Shown: piece by piece, positions 17,832 through 26,876 of the stretch
Layout of the letters: every line of letters begins with the position of its first letter
How positions within the stretch are numbered: position 1 is the stretch's first letter
DNA from: an uncultured Eubacteriales bacterium
Lineage (GTDB): Bacteria > Bacillota > Clostridia > Christensenellales > CAG-138
NCBI GenBank assembly: GCA_900545265.1
Contig: UQYI01000009.1
Location: 1 to 64,000 of the forward strand
Length of the DNA: 64,000 nt
Reading direction: 5' to 3'
The notes under the pieces: model-generated
Database searches by the model: none
Told to the model about the DNA's origin: nothing
The model's input: only the letters and a program-made list of their open reading frames with translations
Made by a program: the position numbers and the translations under genes

Positions 17832-18773
17832 ATGTTGGAAATCGAAAAGCCCAAACTCGAATGCGTGGAGATTACGGAGAATTACGGCAAGTTCGTCGTG
17901 GAGCCTCTTGAGCGCGGATTCGGCACTACCCTGGGGAATTCCATGCGCCGGGTGCTGCTTTCCAGCCTTCCGGGCGTAGCAGCTACTTCCATCCGCATTG
18001 ATGGTGTGCTGCATGAGTTTTCCACTATAGAAGGCGTCAAGGAGGACGTGACTGAGATCATCCTGAACATTAAGGAACTGATCTGCAAGCTCCACTGCCC
18101 CGGCCCCAAGAAGGTCATCATTGACGCTGCAGGCGAGTGTGAAGTAAAGGCAGGCGATATTCTGCCCGATTCGGATGTTGAGATCATCAACCCCGATTTG
18201 CATCTTGCTACGCTGGATGAAAACGGGAAGCTCCATATGGAGATCATGCTGGACCATGGCCGCGGGTATGTGGTGGCCGACCGCAACAAGCGGCCCGACA
18301 TGCCCATCGGCGAGATTGCTGTAGACTCCATCTACACCCCCATCACCAAGGTGAATTTCACCGTGGAAAATACCCGTGTAGGCCAGATCACCGATTTTGA
18401 CAAGCTCACTTTGGAGATCTGGACCAACGGCAGCATTAAGCCTGAGGAAGCCGCTTCTCTTGCCGCCAAGATCCTTACGGAGCATCTGATGCTCTTTATC
18501 AACCTGACCGATCAGGTACAGGGCGTGGAGATCTTGGTGGAGAAGGAGGAGAGCAAGAAGGAGAAGATCTTGGAGATGAATATCGAGGATCTGGATCTTT
18601 CCGTCCGCTCCTACAACTGCCTCAAGCGTGCCGGCATCAACACCGTAGACGAGTTGGTGCAGCGGGATGAGGATGAGATGATGAAGGTTCGCAATCTGGG
18701 CCGGAAATCTCTTGAAGAAGTGCAGCAAAAACTGGCGCAGTTGGGTCTTTCCCTGCGCACGAATGAAGATTGA
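17832..18773 (+). CDS. rpoA: RNA polymerase alpha subunit
   Basis: 313 residues. The N-terminal dimerisation domain (GFGTTLGNSMRRVLLSSLPG) assembles the enzyme; a Glu/Lys-rich linker near residue 235 precedes the C-terminal domain (LSVRSYNCLKRAGINTVDEL ... VRNLGRKSLEEV), which binds UP elements and activators. Confidence 0.98.
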   Translation: MLEIEKPKLECVEITENYGKFVVEPLERGFGTTLGNSMRRVLLSSLPGVAATSIRIDGVLHEFSTIEGVKEDVTEIILNIKELICKLHCPGPKKVIIDAAGECEVKAGDILPDSDVEIINPDLHLATLDENGKLHMEIMLDHGRGYVVADRNKRPDMPIGEIAVDSIYTPITKVNFTVENTRVGQITDFDKLTLEIWTNGSIKPEEAASLAAKILTEHLMLFINLTDQVQGVEILVEKEESKKEKILEMNIEDLDLSVRSYNCLKRAGINTVDELVQRDEDEMMKVRNLGRKSLEEVQQKLAQLGLSLRTNED

Positions 18774-18788
18774 TAGGAGGAAGCAACA

Positions 18789-19295
18789 ATGGCAAACCGG
18801 AAACTGGGAAAACCCACTGACCAGCGTGTTGCAATGCTCAGAAACCTGACCACCGCCCTTATTTGGAACGGCAAGATCGTCACCACCGAAACCAGAGCCA
18901 AGGAAGTCCGCAGCATCGCCGAGAAGATGATCACTCTGGCGGTTCGCGAGTACAAGAACTCTGAGACCGTGGAAAAGGACGTCATGAACGAGAAGGGCCA
19001 GGTCTCCAAGGTGGAGAAGGTGCAGGATCTTCCTTCCAAGCTCCATGCCCGCCGTCAGATCATGGCGTATCTGTATGACGTGCCCGAGCTCAAGAAGGCT
19101 AAGGAGCGCAAGAGCGCGTACAAGGAGCGCACCAAGGATCGTGCACATCCCGTTGTGGAGAAGCTGTTCCGTGATCTGGCTCCCAAGTACGATGCACGCA
19201 TTCAGGAAGGCATGAAGGGCGGTTATACCCGGATATATAAGCTGGGCGCTCGCCGTGGCGATGCCGCTCCCATGGTAGTGCTGGAGCTGATCTGA
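18789..19295 (+). CDS. rplQ: 50S ribosomal protein L17 with internal insertion
   Basis: 168 residues against 112-130 in most bacteria. The core (KPTDQRVAMLRNLTTALI at the start and GGYTRIYKLGARRGDAAPM at the end) is normal; a charged insertion of ~45 residues follows ITLAVREYKN. Such long L17 forms occur in Clostridia. Last gene of the cluster. Confidence 0.97.
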   Translation: MANRKLGKPTDQRVAMLRNLTTALIWNGKIVTTETRAKEVRSIAEKMITLAVREYKNSETVEKDVMNEKGQVSKVEKVQDLPSKLHARRQIMAYLYDVPELKKAKERKSAYKERTKDRAHPVVEKLFRDLAPKYDARIQEGMKGGYTRIYKLGARRGDAAPMVVLELI

Positions 19296-19317
19296 GAACC
19301 AACAACCGAATAAATGC

Positions 19318-19355
19318 AAAAAGATCTGCGGAGAGATCCGGAGGTCTTTTTTTGT
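19318..19355 (+). terminator. Terminator of the ribosomal protein cluster
   Basis: GATCT-G-CGGA-GAGA-TCCG-G-AGGTC forms a hairpin with one internal mismatch, followed by seven T. Confidence 0.8.
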
Positions 19356-19784
19356 TGAACCGAATAGGAGAAGAGAAAACGATGTAAGGCTCACGACAAA
19401 GTAAATGTACGGTATGTCGGTAAAAAAGAGATCCGTCAAAAAGAATATGAGACGTGCTCTGGCAAGGCACATCAGTAGAGCGGTATTCAGCGGTTGAGCT
19501 TACTGCGGGCCTTGCAGCATGTCTGCGGGGCGACGGCTCGCAGAGTTCCGTCAACAGAGCCGACGAAACGTGCGTCCACAAATCGCCTTTCAACGTAAAA
19601 GATAAACCACAATATGTTTAATTCTCATAAAAAGAACGAACCATCGTTAATACCCGGGATAACATAGAACAGACCAGCGGTAAAACAGAGAAGAACAGAT
19701 CGTTGCTGTCTTCACATATAAAAAGGATAGATCAGCGGCTTCCGGGGCAAAGTACTAATACTAAAGTAGATCCGGGAGGCGTGT
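19356..19784. other. Gene-free stretch upstream of spoIVB
   Basis: No gene is supported. A 30-codon frame at 19405-19497 (very basic) lacks a ribosome site. The spoIVB promoter must lie in the last ~150 bases; AATACTA near 19757 resembles a sigma-G -10 element but I see no matching -35, so it is not called. Confidence 0.4.
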
Positions 19785-20969
19785 ATGAAAAAAAGCATAA
19801 AACTCTGGGCAGCTGCGGGAGCGGCAGCGGCAATATTTGGCTGGTATTTTTCCCCCGGAATGCTCCGCTTGCGTGCTATGCCCCAAATCGTGGAGGAACC
19901 GGATAGTCAGGGCGCCTTGCTATGCAGCATAAAACAGAATGGCGGGGCTGCTTATGTACGAAAAAGCAAGGATGCTTCTCTGGGGACACAATACACCGTT
20001 TCATTGTTTGGTATCATACCCCTGAGAACGATTGAGCAGGCCACAACAGGCACACTGGTAACGTTGGGAGGGGAAGCACTGGGAATAGTTCTGCATACAA
20101 AGGGCGTGCAGGTAGTCGGTTTTGCCGGCGTAGAAACAAAGGATGGGAGACTCGCGCCGGCCAGCAGCGCAGGACTTAAGGAAGGGGATACCATTCTGGC
20201 AGTAAACGGAAAGGAAATACAGGACGCTGCAGACTTTCAAACTCATATGGGGGAAACAAGCTGCCTTCTTACCTGTCTGCGGGAGGGAGAGGCCTTTCAA
20301 GTACAGGTGCAGCCGGCGCTGGAGCAAAATACCGGTTGTTGGCGGTTGGGTGCGTATGTACGGGATTCCACCTCCGGGATCGGGACGCTGTCGTTTATAA
20401 AGGGAGGCAAATTTTGTGCACTGGGGCATCCTATTGCAGATATAGATACGGGAGCTACGCTGGAACGGGGGCACGGCTATGTGACCAAAGCAAAAGTGCT
20501 CCGTACCGTTAAGGGGACGCCCGGACAGGTGGGAGAGCTGGTTGGAGCGTTTTCCCTTCATGAAGGGGACGCTGTGGGCAGCATAGAAAAAAACACCGTA
20601 TTTGGGATAGAAGGCACATTACTTGCAGGTATATCCGGCAGTACCAATCTGCCCATTGCGCAGCCAGGAGAAGTGCATACCGGAGAAGCTACCCTGTATG
20701 TAACGTTGGAAGGGGAACACCCACTGCCCTATAGATGCCGGATACTGCGGGCCGATGTGCAAAGTGCACCGGAAGTGCAGGGAGTCATCATAGAGATTAC
20801 AGACGAAGAACTGTTGGAGAAAACGGGAGGAATCGTACCCGGAATGAGTGGAAGCCCTCTTGTGCAGAACGGAAAACTCATTGGGGTCGTGACGCATGTG
20901 TTCGTCAACGAACCCCGCCGAGGGTACTGCGTGTATGCCAAGTGGATGGAACAGACTCTATTAAGCTGA
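19785..20969 (+). CDS. spoIVB: SpoIVB sporulation serine protease (S55)
   Basis: 394 residues. N-terminal membrane anchor (residues ~5-20), PDZ domain at about 100-175 (SSAGLKEGDTILAVNGKEI), then the S55 domain with CALGHPIADIDTG (catalytic His, Asp) and GIVPGMSGSPLVQNGKLIG (catalytic Ser). SpoIVB is made in the forespore, crosses into the intermembrane space and triggers sigma-K processing, so the organism is or was a spore former. In most endospore formers spo0A follows directly; here a CRISPR array does. Confidence 0.93.
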   Translation: MKKSIKLWAAAGAAAAIFGWYFSPGMLRLRAMPQIVEEPDSQGALLCSIKQNGGAAYVRKSKDASLGTQYTVSLFGIIPLRTIEQATTGTLVTLGGEALGIVLHTKGVQVVGFAGVETKDGRLAPASSAGLKEGDTILAVNGKEIQDAADFQTHMGETSCLLTCLREGEAFQVQVQPALEQNTGCWRLGAYVRDSTSGIGTLSFIKGGKFCALGHPIADIDTGATLERGHGYVTKAKVLRTVKGTPGQVGELVGAFSLHEGDAVGSIEKNTVFGIEGTLLAGISGSTNLPIAQPGEVHTGEATLYVTLEGEHPLPYRCRILRADVQSAPEVQGVIIEITDEELLEKTGGIVPGMSGSPLVQNGKLIGVVTHVFVNEPRRGYCVYAKWMEQTLLS

Positions 20970-21263
20970 AGTCGGCAAACACACACACTTTTTGCAAAAA
21001 AGAATGTGCCGCCGTCGCCATCGTGTGCAAATGACAGGGGATGGCAGGGTTTTAAAAACGGGTTCTAGGAAAACAGACGGAAATGCAAACATCGTTAAAG
21101 TTCCAGCTGCTATGCTGGTAAAATAAGTGCATATATGCGCAATGGAGCATTGTTCTTTAACAGTCGGCTGAAAACAAAGGGTGGAGAAGTATGCGTAGGA
21201 AAACAAACGACCTAGCGTAAAAGTGTTATGATTATCAAATGGCAATCACGGAACATAACGATG
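20970..21263. other. Spacer region between spoIVB and the CRISPR array
   Basis: No gene, tRNA or terminator with a clear T run is seen. It lies at the leader-distal (old) end of the array. No spo0A remnant was recognised. Confidence 0.4.
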
Positions 21264-24125
21264 CACAAATTTATCACTCCCCGTGTGGGGAGCGACGTGA
21301 CGCTAATCATCTTAACCCTGATAACGACAAAATTTCAATCCACGCTCCCCGTGTGGGGAGCGACACCGATGCAAATTCCGCTGCCTGTTCGGCCCATTGA
21401 TTTCAATCCACGCTCCCCGTGTGGGGAGCGACAACTTCCTGCGCTACAACGTGGAACGGATGGGCATTTCAATCCACGCTCCCCGTGTGGGGAGCGACAT
21501 TTCAACGATGTATATTCCGTCCTGCTGGACGATATTTCAATCCACGCTCCCCGTGTGGGGAGCGACTTGACGAATGGGGTCTCGGCAATGAGTACTCCGT
21601 TATTTCAATCCACGCTCCCCGTGTGGGGAGCGACATCCTGTGCGCCAAAGACAAAATCATACTCATGTATTTCAATCCACGCTCCCCGTGTGGGGAGCGA
21701 CCTCGACAACACCGAGCGGGGCGGCGTACTGACCATTTCAATCCACGCTCCCCGTGTGGGGAGCGACGTTGAAAAGCTGGGATCCCCCAAGGTGGCTATA
21801 GATTTCAATCCACGCTCCCCGTGTGGGGAGCGACAGAAATCTGGAATCCATAAACACCACCTACAACATTTCAATCCACGCTCCCCGTGTGGGGAGCGAC
21901 GACGGGACGCCGGACGATGCCGGAGGCACCTACGATTTCAATCCACGCTCCCCGTGTGGGGAGCGACCGGCCTTATAGACGCAAATGTATCCAGCCTAAA
22001 GATTTCAATCCACGCTCCCCGTGTGGGGAGCGACACTATGTCAACTGGGACAACGGCCAGAGCATAGCATTTCAATCCACGCTCCCCGTGTGGGGAGCGA
22101 CGGACAACTCGGCCTTTTCAGCGTTAGTCATCTGGATTTCAATCCACGCTCCCCGTGTGGGGAGCGACCGGGAAGGACAACGGCGTGACCATCCGGTATG
22201 GATTTCAATCCACGCTCCCCGTGTGGGGAGCGACGAGTGAACTGCGGCGAAGGGTACGCACGAGGCATTATTTCAATCCACGCTCCCCGTGTGGGGAGCG
22301 ACGCGGTTGCTTCGGCCTTAATACCGTTGTCTATGTAATTTCAATCCACGCTCCCCGTGTGGGGAGCGACGGGTGGGCACCGCCTTAGACGGGTACACCA
22401 AAACGATTTCAATCCACGCTCCCCGTGTGGGGAGCGACGGCCGTGGACGTGCAAGTACAGTACAATGCGGCTTTATTTCAATCCACGCTCCCCGTGTGGG
22501 GAGCGACTTAACGCTTTGACCAGCCGGAACATTGACGGTGTATTTCAATCCACGCTCCCCGTGTGGGGAGCGACAAAAAAATATATGCGGCTGGGCAAAT
22601 ATGACGGAATTTCAATCCACGCTCCCCGTGTGGGGAGCGACTGTAGGTGGTGTTTATGGATTCCAAATTTCTCTGATTTCAATCCACGCTCCCCGTGTGG
22701 GGAGCGACCAGGATGAAAGTCTTGCGCTTATCGCCTCTTATATTTCAATCCACGCTCCCCGTGTGGGGAGCGACTCCATGGAATCCGCCGCCGCTCTGGA
22801 AGCCTTGAATTTCAATCCACGCTCCCCGTGTGGGGAGCGACAGCGTTGCAACAAACCTCAAACAGGCATCGGCAACGATTTCAATCCACGCTCCCCGTGT
22901 GGGGAGCGACCGCAACAGCTGGATAGCCAAGCAAGAGGGGCGCTTATTTCAATCCACGCTCCCCGTGTGGGGAGCGACTATAGTCCGGATCTGTATTTCC
23001 GCTTTAATAGCCATTTCAATCCACGCTCCCCGTGTGGGGAGCGACCACAGGTACATATGCTTACAACTTGACACCAATCATTTCAATCCACGCTCCCCGT
23101 GTGGGGAGCGACCAGGCTGCCGCAAACGTAGCACTGTCCTACAACGATTTCAATCCACGCTCCCCGTGTGGGGAGCGACCGAGCTCGCAGCCACCTTTGC
23201 GGATGGATCCATGATTTCAATCCACGCTCCCCGTGTGGGGAGCGACTCTCGCTTAGGTATATCTGCTAAGGCCAAGATCGTATTTCAATCCACGCTCCCC
23301 GTGTGGGGAGCGACGTGGGGGATGTGGATGTAGGGATAACGGGATTGATTTCAATCCACGCTCCCCGTGTGGGGAGCGACGTTTGGCCAGATCCGACATG
23401 ATCAAGAGTCCGTCAAAATTTCAATCCACGCTCCCCGTGTGGGGAGCGACACGGCTACGACTACAATGTCGACATTGGAAAAATATTTCAATCCACGCTC
23501 CCCGTGTGGGGAGCGACTATATACAGGGGTGTATCCGTACTGGTACTCGGAGATTTCAATCCACGCTCCCCGTGTGGGGAGCGACACGCGATTTACATTA
23601 TCGCGGATTTTGGTAGTGATTTCAATCCACGCTCCCCGTGTGGGGAGCGACTTGGTGTGGGCCGAGGACGGTGATAACGGCTTTATTTCAATCCACGCTC
23701 CCCGTGTGGGGAGCGACGATGACGTGAAAGTTATTGTTGAGCGATATCCGGATTTCAATCCACGCTCCCCGTGTGGGGAGCGACAAGCCGAGCGGGACGA
23801 AATCAAGAAACGACAAGTATTTCAATCCACGCTCCCCGTGTGGGGAGCGACTTTTAGTACCCGAGCGGAGGACGGGAACCTGTACATTATTTCAATCCAC
23901 GCTCCCCGTGTGGGGAGCGACCAGCTACCACCGAGGCCACCACGCAGAAAACTCAAATTTCAATCCACGCTCCCCGTGTGGGGAGCGACCCGTGCGCCAA
24001 TACATATATTGGTGTCTCACTTAAATTTCAATCCACGCTCCCCGTGTGGGGAGCGACTACAGGCACCGGAGATCATCCGGCGCACCCTCTATATTTCAAT
24101 CCACGCTCCCCGTGTGGGGAGCGAC
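21264..24125 (-). CRISPR. Type I-C CRISPR array, 43 repeats and 42 spacers
   Basis: Forty-two identical 33-nt repeats (first at 21332-21364, last at 24093-24125) plus one degenerate copy at 21264-21296, with 42 spacers of 33-37 nt. Read on the minus strand the repeat begins GTCGCTCCCC, contains the palindrome GCTCCCC/GGGGAGC and ends GGATTGAAAT, the I-C pattern. The degenerate repeat at the left end and cas genes at the right end both place the leader at 24126 and the oldest spacers at the left. Many spacers read as open coding sequence, as expected for phage targets. Open frames through the array are translations of the repeat and not genes. Confidence 0.98.
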
Positions 24126-24293
24126 AGTGAAAAAACGAATATTTTATTCGAATTTTCAGTTTTTCAGTGTATAATATGCTGTTTTTCAAAAAACACCTAC
24201 ACACTAATGATAGAATACCACATCGGAAGCCGAATGAAAAGTGCTTTTTTCGGTGCGAACCTATCGAAAAAATCTGTGCACTTGCTCTTCGCA
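24126..24293 (-). promoter_or_regulatory. CRISPR leader
   Basis: AT-rich 168-bp segment between cas2 and the newest repeat. A perfect palindrome CGAATA-TTT-TATTCG lies at 24136-24150, just outside the first repeat, and ATTATA-type -10 candidates occur on the minus strand. It should carry the array promoter and the integration signal; neither could be pinned down. Confidence 0.7.
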
Positions 24294-24584
24294 TCAAAGC
24301 AGGATCGGGTCTTCAGGCATATATGCACTTTTACAGCCGAAGTGATCTATTTTGCTCTGATACCTGTTTCCAAGGTAATAGAACCGCAGACTGTCCTTTT
24401 CCATATCCATTATACTGCAAAGTTTCGCCTGCAGGCTGCGGCATTGAGCTGCGTCCAGCAAGCATTCAAATACAGAGCATTGAACCCGCTGACCATAGTT
24501 GACACATTGTTTGGCAATCTGACGCAGCCGCTTTCGTCCGGCTGCATCCTCTGTATTTACATCATAGGTAATTAACACAAGCAT
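24294..24584 (-). CDS. cas2: CRISPR-associated endoribonuclease-fold Cas2, type I-C
   Basis: 96 residues, starting MLVLITYDVNTED with the conserved Asp of the ferredoxin-fold active site and ending in FGCKSAYMPEDPILL. Forms the Cas1-Cas2 integrase that inserts spacers. Three bases after cas1, reading toward the leader. Confidence 0.96.
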   Translation of the reverse strand: MLVLITYDVNTEDAAGRKRLRQIAKQCVNYGQRVQCSVFECLLDAAQCRSLQAKLCSIMDMEKDSLRFYYLGNRYQSKIDHFGCKSAYMPEDPILL

Positions 24585-24587
24585 ATG

Positions 24588-25619
24588 TCACTTCCATAAA
24601 AACGGTGGGTATGCATCCAGATCGCCTCGAATATATCGGGCCAGCAGCTGTGCCTGCACATAGGGGATCATGCCCCAGGGTAACTTTTCGGCCAGATAAG
24701 GATGCATCAAGGTTTCCTGCTTTTTCTCCTGCCAATGTTTGAAGAACTTTCGACGTCCGGCATCATTCAGAAAGACAGCACCGCTTTGCTGGCGGATAAA
24801 GTCACTTTCCTGCATAACCCGGTTGTTTATAAGCGTAAGAACAAATCGATCTGCCATGCAGGGGCGAAGTTCTTCCATTATATCCAGAGCAAGAGAGGTT
24901 CTGCCGGGGCGATCTCTGTGCAAAAAGCCTGCATACGCATCCAATCCATGGGTTTCCAGCGCAGAAGCGCAGTCATGAGCCAGCATACTGTACGCAAAAG
25001 AGAGCAGTGCATTTACAGGATCCAAAGGGGGACGGCGGTTTCGCCCGGAAAAACGGAAGGTATCGCTGCTGTTCAGTATTAGCTGATCCATGATGCTGAA
25101 ATATGCGTTGGCACCATTGCCCTCCAGTCCGCGAAGTGTATCCAGAGAAGTTTCGGCTAACACTTTGGGCAGAAGTTCCTTGAGCTGCGCCGAAACCGCC
25201 GCCAGACGGAGGCTATCTACACGCATGCCATGGTCCCGGCGGGTGCGTTCAATACTCCAACGACAGTTATACAATTTGCCGAATATCATGCATCGGGCAA
25301 TCTGGCAGCTCTGCTGTGGATCATCGGCAATTCGGTATTGCTGTCGACGCAAAAGTACATTCCCATTGGAAGATCCGCATATTCTGGCCAGAAACTTGCC
25401 TCGGGGAGAGCATAGGGCAATACCTATGTTTCGGCTGGCACATGCACCCATAAGGGCGGGAGAAAGCCCGGCGTAGGAGAAGCTGACAATATTTTGCAAT
25501 GTGTGCAGGGGATAACGGGCCAGTTCCTGTTTTTCTTTGTTTGCTACAATATTTTCCCCGTCTAAAGACAGATAGGTATCTTCCGAAAGGGCATACAGCG
25601 TGTTCAGAAGTTTTCTCAT
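24588..25619 (-). CDS. cas1: CRISPR integrase Cas1, type I-C
   Basis: 343 residues. Start at 25619 overlaps the cas4 stop (ATGA) and gives MRKLLNTLYALSEDTYLSLDG. The active-site Glu is in LRGLEGNGANAYF, the His in AYAGFLHRDRPGRTSLALD and the acidic pair in LALDIMEELRP, so all integrase residues are present. Length and motifs match working I-C Cas1. Confidence 0.97.
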   Translation of the reverse strand: MRKLLNTLYALSEDTYLSLDGENIVANKEKQELARYPLHTLQNIVSFSYAGLSPALMGACASRNIGIALCSPRGKFLARICGSSNGNVLLRRQQYRIADDPQQSCQIARCMIFGKLYNCRWSIERTRRDHGMRVDSLRLAAVSAQLKELLPKVLAETSLDTLRGLEGNGANAYFSIMDQLILNSSDTFRFSGRNRRPPLDPVNALLSFAYSMLAHDCASALETHGLDAYAGFLHRDRPGRTSLALDIMEELRPCMADRFVLTLINNRVMQESDFIRQQSGAVFLNDAGRRKFFKHWQEKKQETLMHPYLAEKLPWGMIPYVQAQLLARYIRGDLDAYPPFLWK

Positions 25620-26278
25620 GACTGTTCCTCCAGAGCATGGCGCAAATACTCCGCTGCCGTTCGAGTACGCATAAGGCGAGGGATACACAATTCCTTCAAG
25701 GAACATGCATTGCATGCTTTGGAAGGTTTGACCTTAGGCGTGTAGCCGCGGCGATAGTCCTGATGCATTTCGCTGACCATGTCTTCTACCTGCTGCCTGA
25801 GAACCTCGGTAAATTCTACCGGCAGTCTGCGGCGGGGCTGTCCATAAAACAGAGTACCCTGTGGGATGGGGCAGCATAACATTTCCTCCAGGCACATGGC
25901 CTGTGCACAAAGCTGCAAACTGTCGCAGGCATTTTCCTTTGGCTCTCCCCGCTTGTATTCTACGGGGAAGGGCTTCCATAGCCCTTCCCGCCCGTTCAGA
26001 CGAATGCCATCCTGACTGCGGCGGAACTCTACTACATCGCACTGGCCGCTTATCCCTAACCTGGCGGAGTGGATGTGTATGCCTCGCAGAATAAGGAGAT
26101 CTCCCCGGCTTTCGCTGCCTTGCGGGTCATGGGCCTTTTCGTGCAGAATGGCACCATCTGTGGTGCGATAATTTTCGACCCACATATTTTCTATGTGGAT
26201 CAGAGCCCATTGGCGGCGGCAGAAAGCAAAGTGCTGAATGCCGGATAGCTGCAAAAAGTCCTCGTCCTGATAGTCCAT
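25616..26278 (-). CDS. cas4: CRISPR nuclease Cas4, type I-C
   Basis: 220 residues. N-terminal Cys in QHFAFCRRQWALIHIE and C-terminal CNACSLKELC make the Fe-S cluster; the RecB-type nuclease core includes FPVEYKRGEPK. Cas4 trims prespacers and selects the PAM end. The ATG at 26278 overlaps the stop of the preceding small ORF (TGATG); a GTG one codon earlier is possible. Confidence 0.95.
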   Translation of the reverse strand: MDYQDEDFLQLSGIQHFAFCRRQWALIHIENMWVENYRTTDGAILHEKAHDPQGSESRGDLLILRGIHIHSARLGISGQCDVVEFRRSQDGIRLNGREGLWKPFPVEYKRGEPKENACDSLQLCAQAMCLEEMLCCPIPQGTLFYGQPRRRLPVEFTEVLRQQVEDMVSEMHQDYRRGYTPKVKPSKACNACSLKELCIPRLMRTRTAAEYLRHALEEQS

Positions 26279-26394
26279 CACATTATGGTGCGGCTTACGC
26301 CATCGGGAAAGTTTTCGTTATCTGCCCCCTCTTTTACGGTTTCCACATAGTTACGAATTTTGTGTTTTTTCAACGGTCTTTTAATGGCTTCCAT
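26278..26394 (-). CDS. Unrecognised 38-residue ORF coupled to cas4
   Basis: MEAIKRPLKKHKIRNYVETV is the first half; the rest is acidic and ends GVSRTIM. It has a strong ribosome site (AAGGAGGATAAGC) and its TGA overlaps the cas4 ATG. No family recognised. It is either a small protein made with cas4 or the residue of a larger gene (cas7 would be expected here in a complete I-C locus). Confidence 0.5.
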   Translation of the reverse strand: MEAIKRPLKKHKIRNYVETVKEGADNENFPDGVSRTIM

Positions 26395-26554
26395 GCTTAT
26401 CCTCCTTCTTTGCATAATGCTTTTGTAATTGATATTCTGCAAGTCGATCGACCCGTGCCAGCCTCGCCTTACGATAGATATCTTTAGAAGTAAATTCAAA
26501 ACGAAGCGCTTTGATAAAAGAAGTCCGTTTTCTGGTGCAGTCAATGTGATACAT
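26381..26554 (-). CDS. Unrecognised 57-residue ORF, possible gene remnant
   Basis: Starts MYHIDCTRKRTSFIKALRF and continues with a basic, helix-like stretch (KARLARVDRLAEYQLQKHY). It overlaps the next small ORF by 14 bases. Composition looks coding but the ribosome site is poor. It may be the 3' end of a lost gene upstream of cas4. Function unknown. Confidence 0.3.
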   Translation of the reverse strand: MYHIDCTRKRTSFIKALRFEFTSKDIYRKARLARVDRLAEYQLQKHYAKKEDKHGSH

Positions 26555-26701
26555 CCGTTAGATGCGTAACCACCGATGATTGAGCTTTTCCACCTTTCGC
26601 TATATGTGCATAAAATTCTAGGGGATACCTCGCTGTTGCCGGGAGGGGGCGGCGGTGTTGAAACCGCTGTCGAATTCCTGCACAAAGCACGTCATGCATA
26701 T

Positions 26702-26730
26702 AAAATAGCATAAAAGGAAATATTTGTAAA
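26702..26730 (-). promoter_or_regulatory. Candidate promoter of the cas4-cas1-cas2 unit
   Basis: On the minus strand TTTACA (26730-26725), 17 bp, TATTTT (26707-26702). The surrounding stretch to the radC promoter has no gene. Confidence 0.4.
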
Positions 26731-26807
26731 TAAAAAAGTAAAATTAGTTTTAGATATCATGTGTGCATATGGTTATATAGGATGCGGGGGCATTTTCCAC
26801 CTTATCC

Positions 26808-26836
26808 TTGACAGTTCTCAAACGGGTTCATATAAT
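26808..26836 (+). promoter_or_regulatory. Fully consensus sigma-A promoter of radC
   Basis: TTGACA at 26808-26813 and TATAAT at 26831-26836 with exactly 17 bp between them. AT-rich palindromic sequence (ATTAATTAATATATATTAA) follows before the start codon and could be an operator. Confidence 0.75.
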
Positions 26837-26876
26837 ATTAATTAATATATATTAACAGATGCTGGGGGCCATGTAT

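Noticed and set aside
16629..19472. 947-codon frame opposite rpsK-rplQ
   Set aside because: Antisense shadow of well-identified ribosomal and rpoA genes with biased third positions.
19405..19497. 30-residue basic peptide upstream of spoIVB
   Set aside because: No ribosome site, no family, and no sign of conservation can be judged.
21228..24575. Open frames across the array with repeated FNPRSPCGER or SIHAPRVGSD peptides
   Set aside because: They are translations of the CRISPR repeat in several frames.
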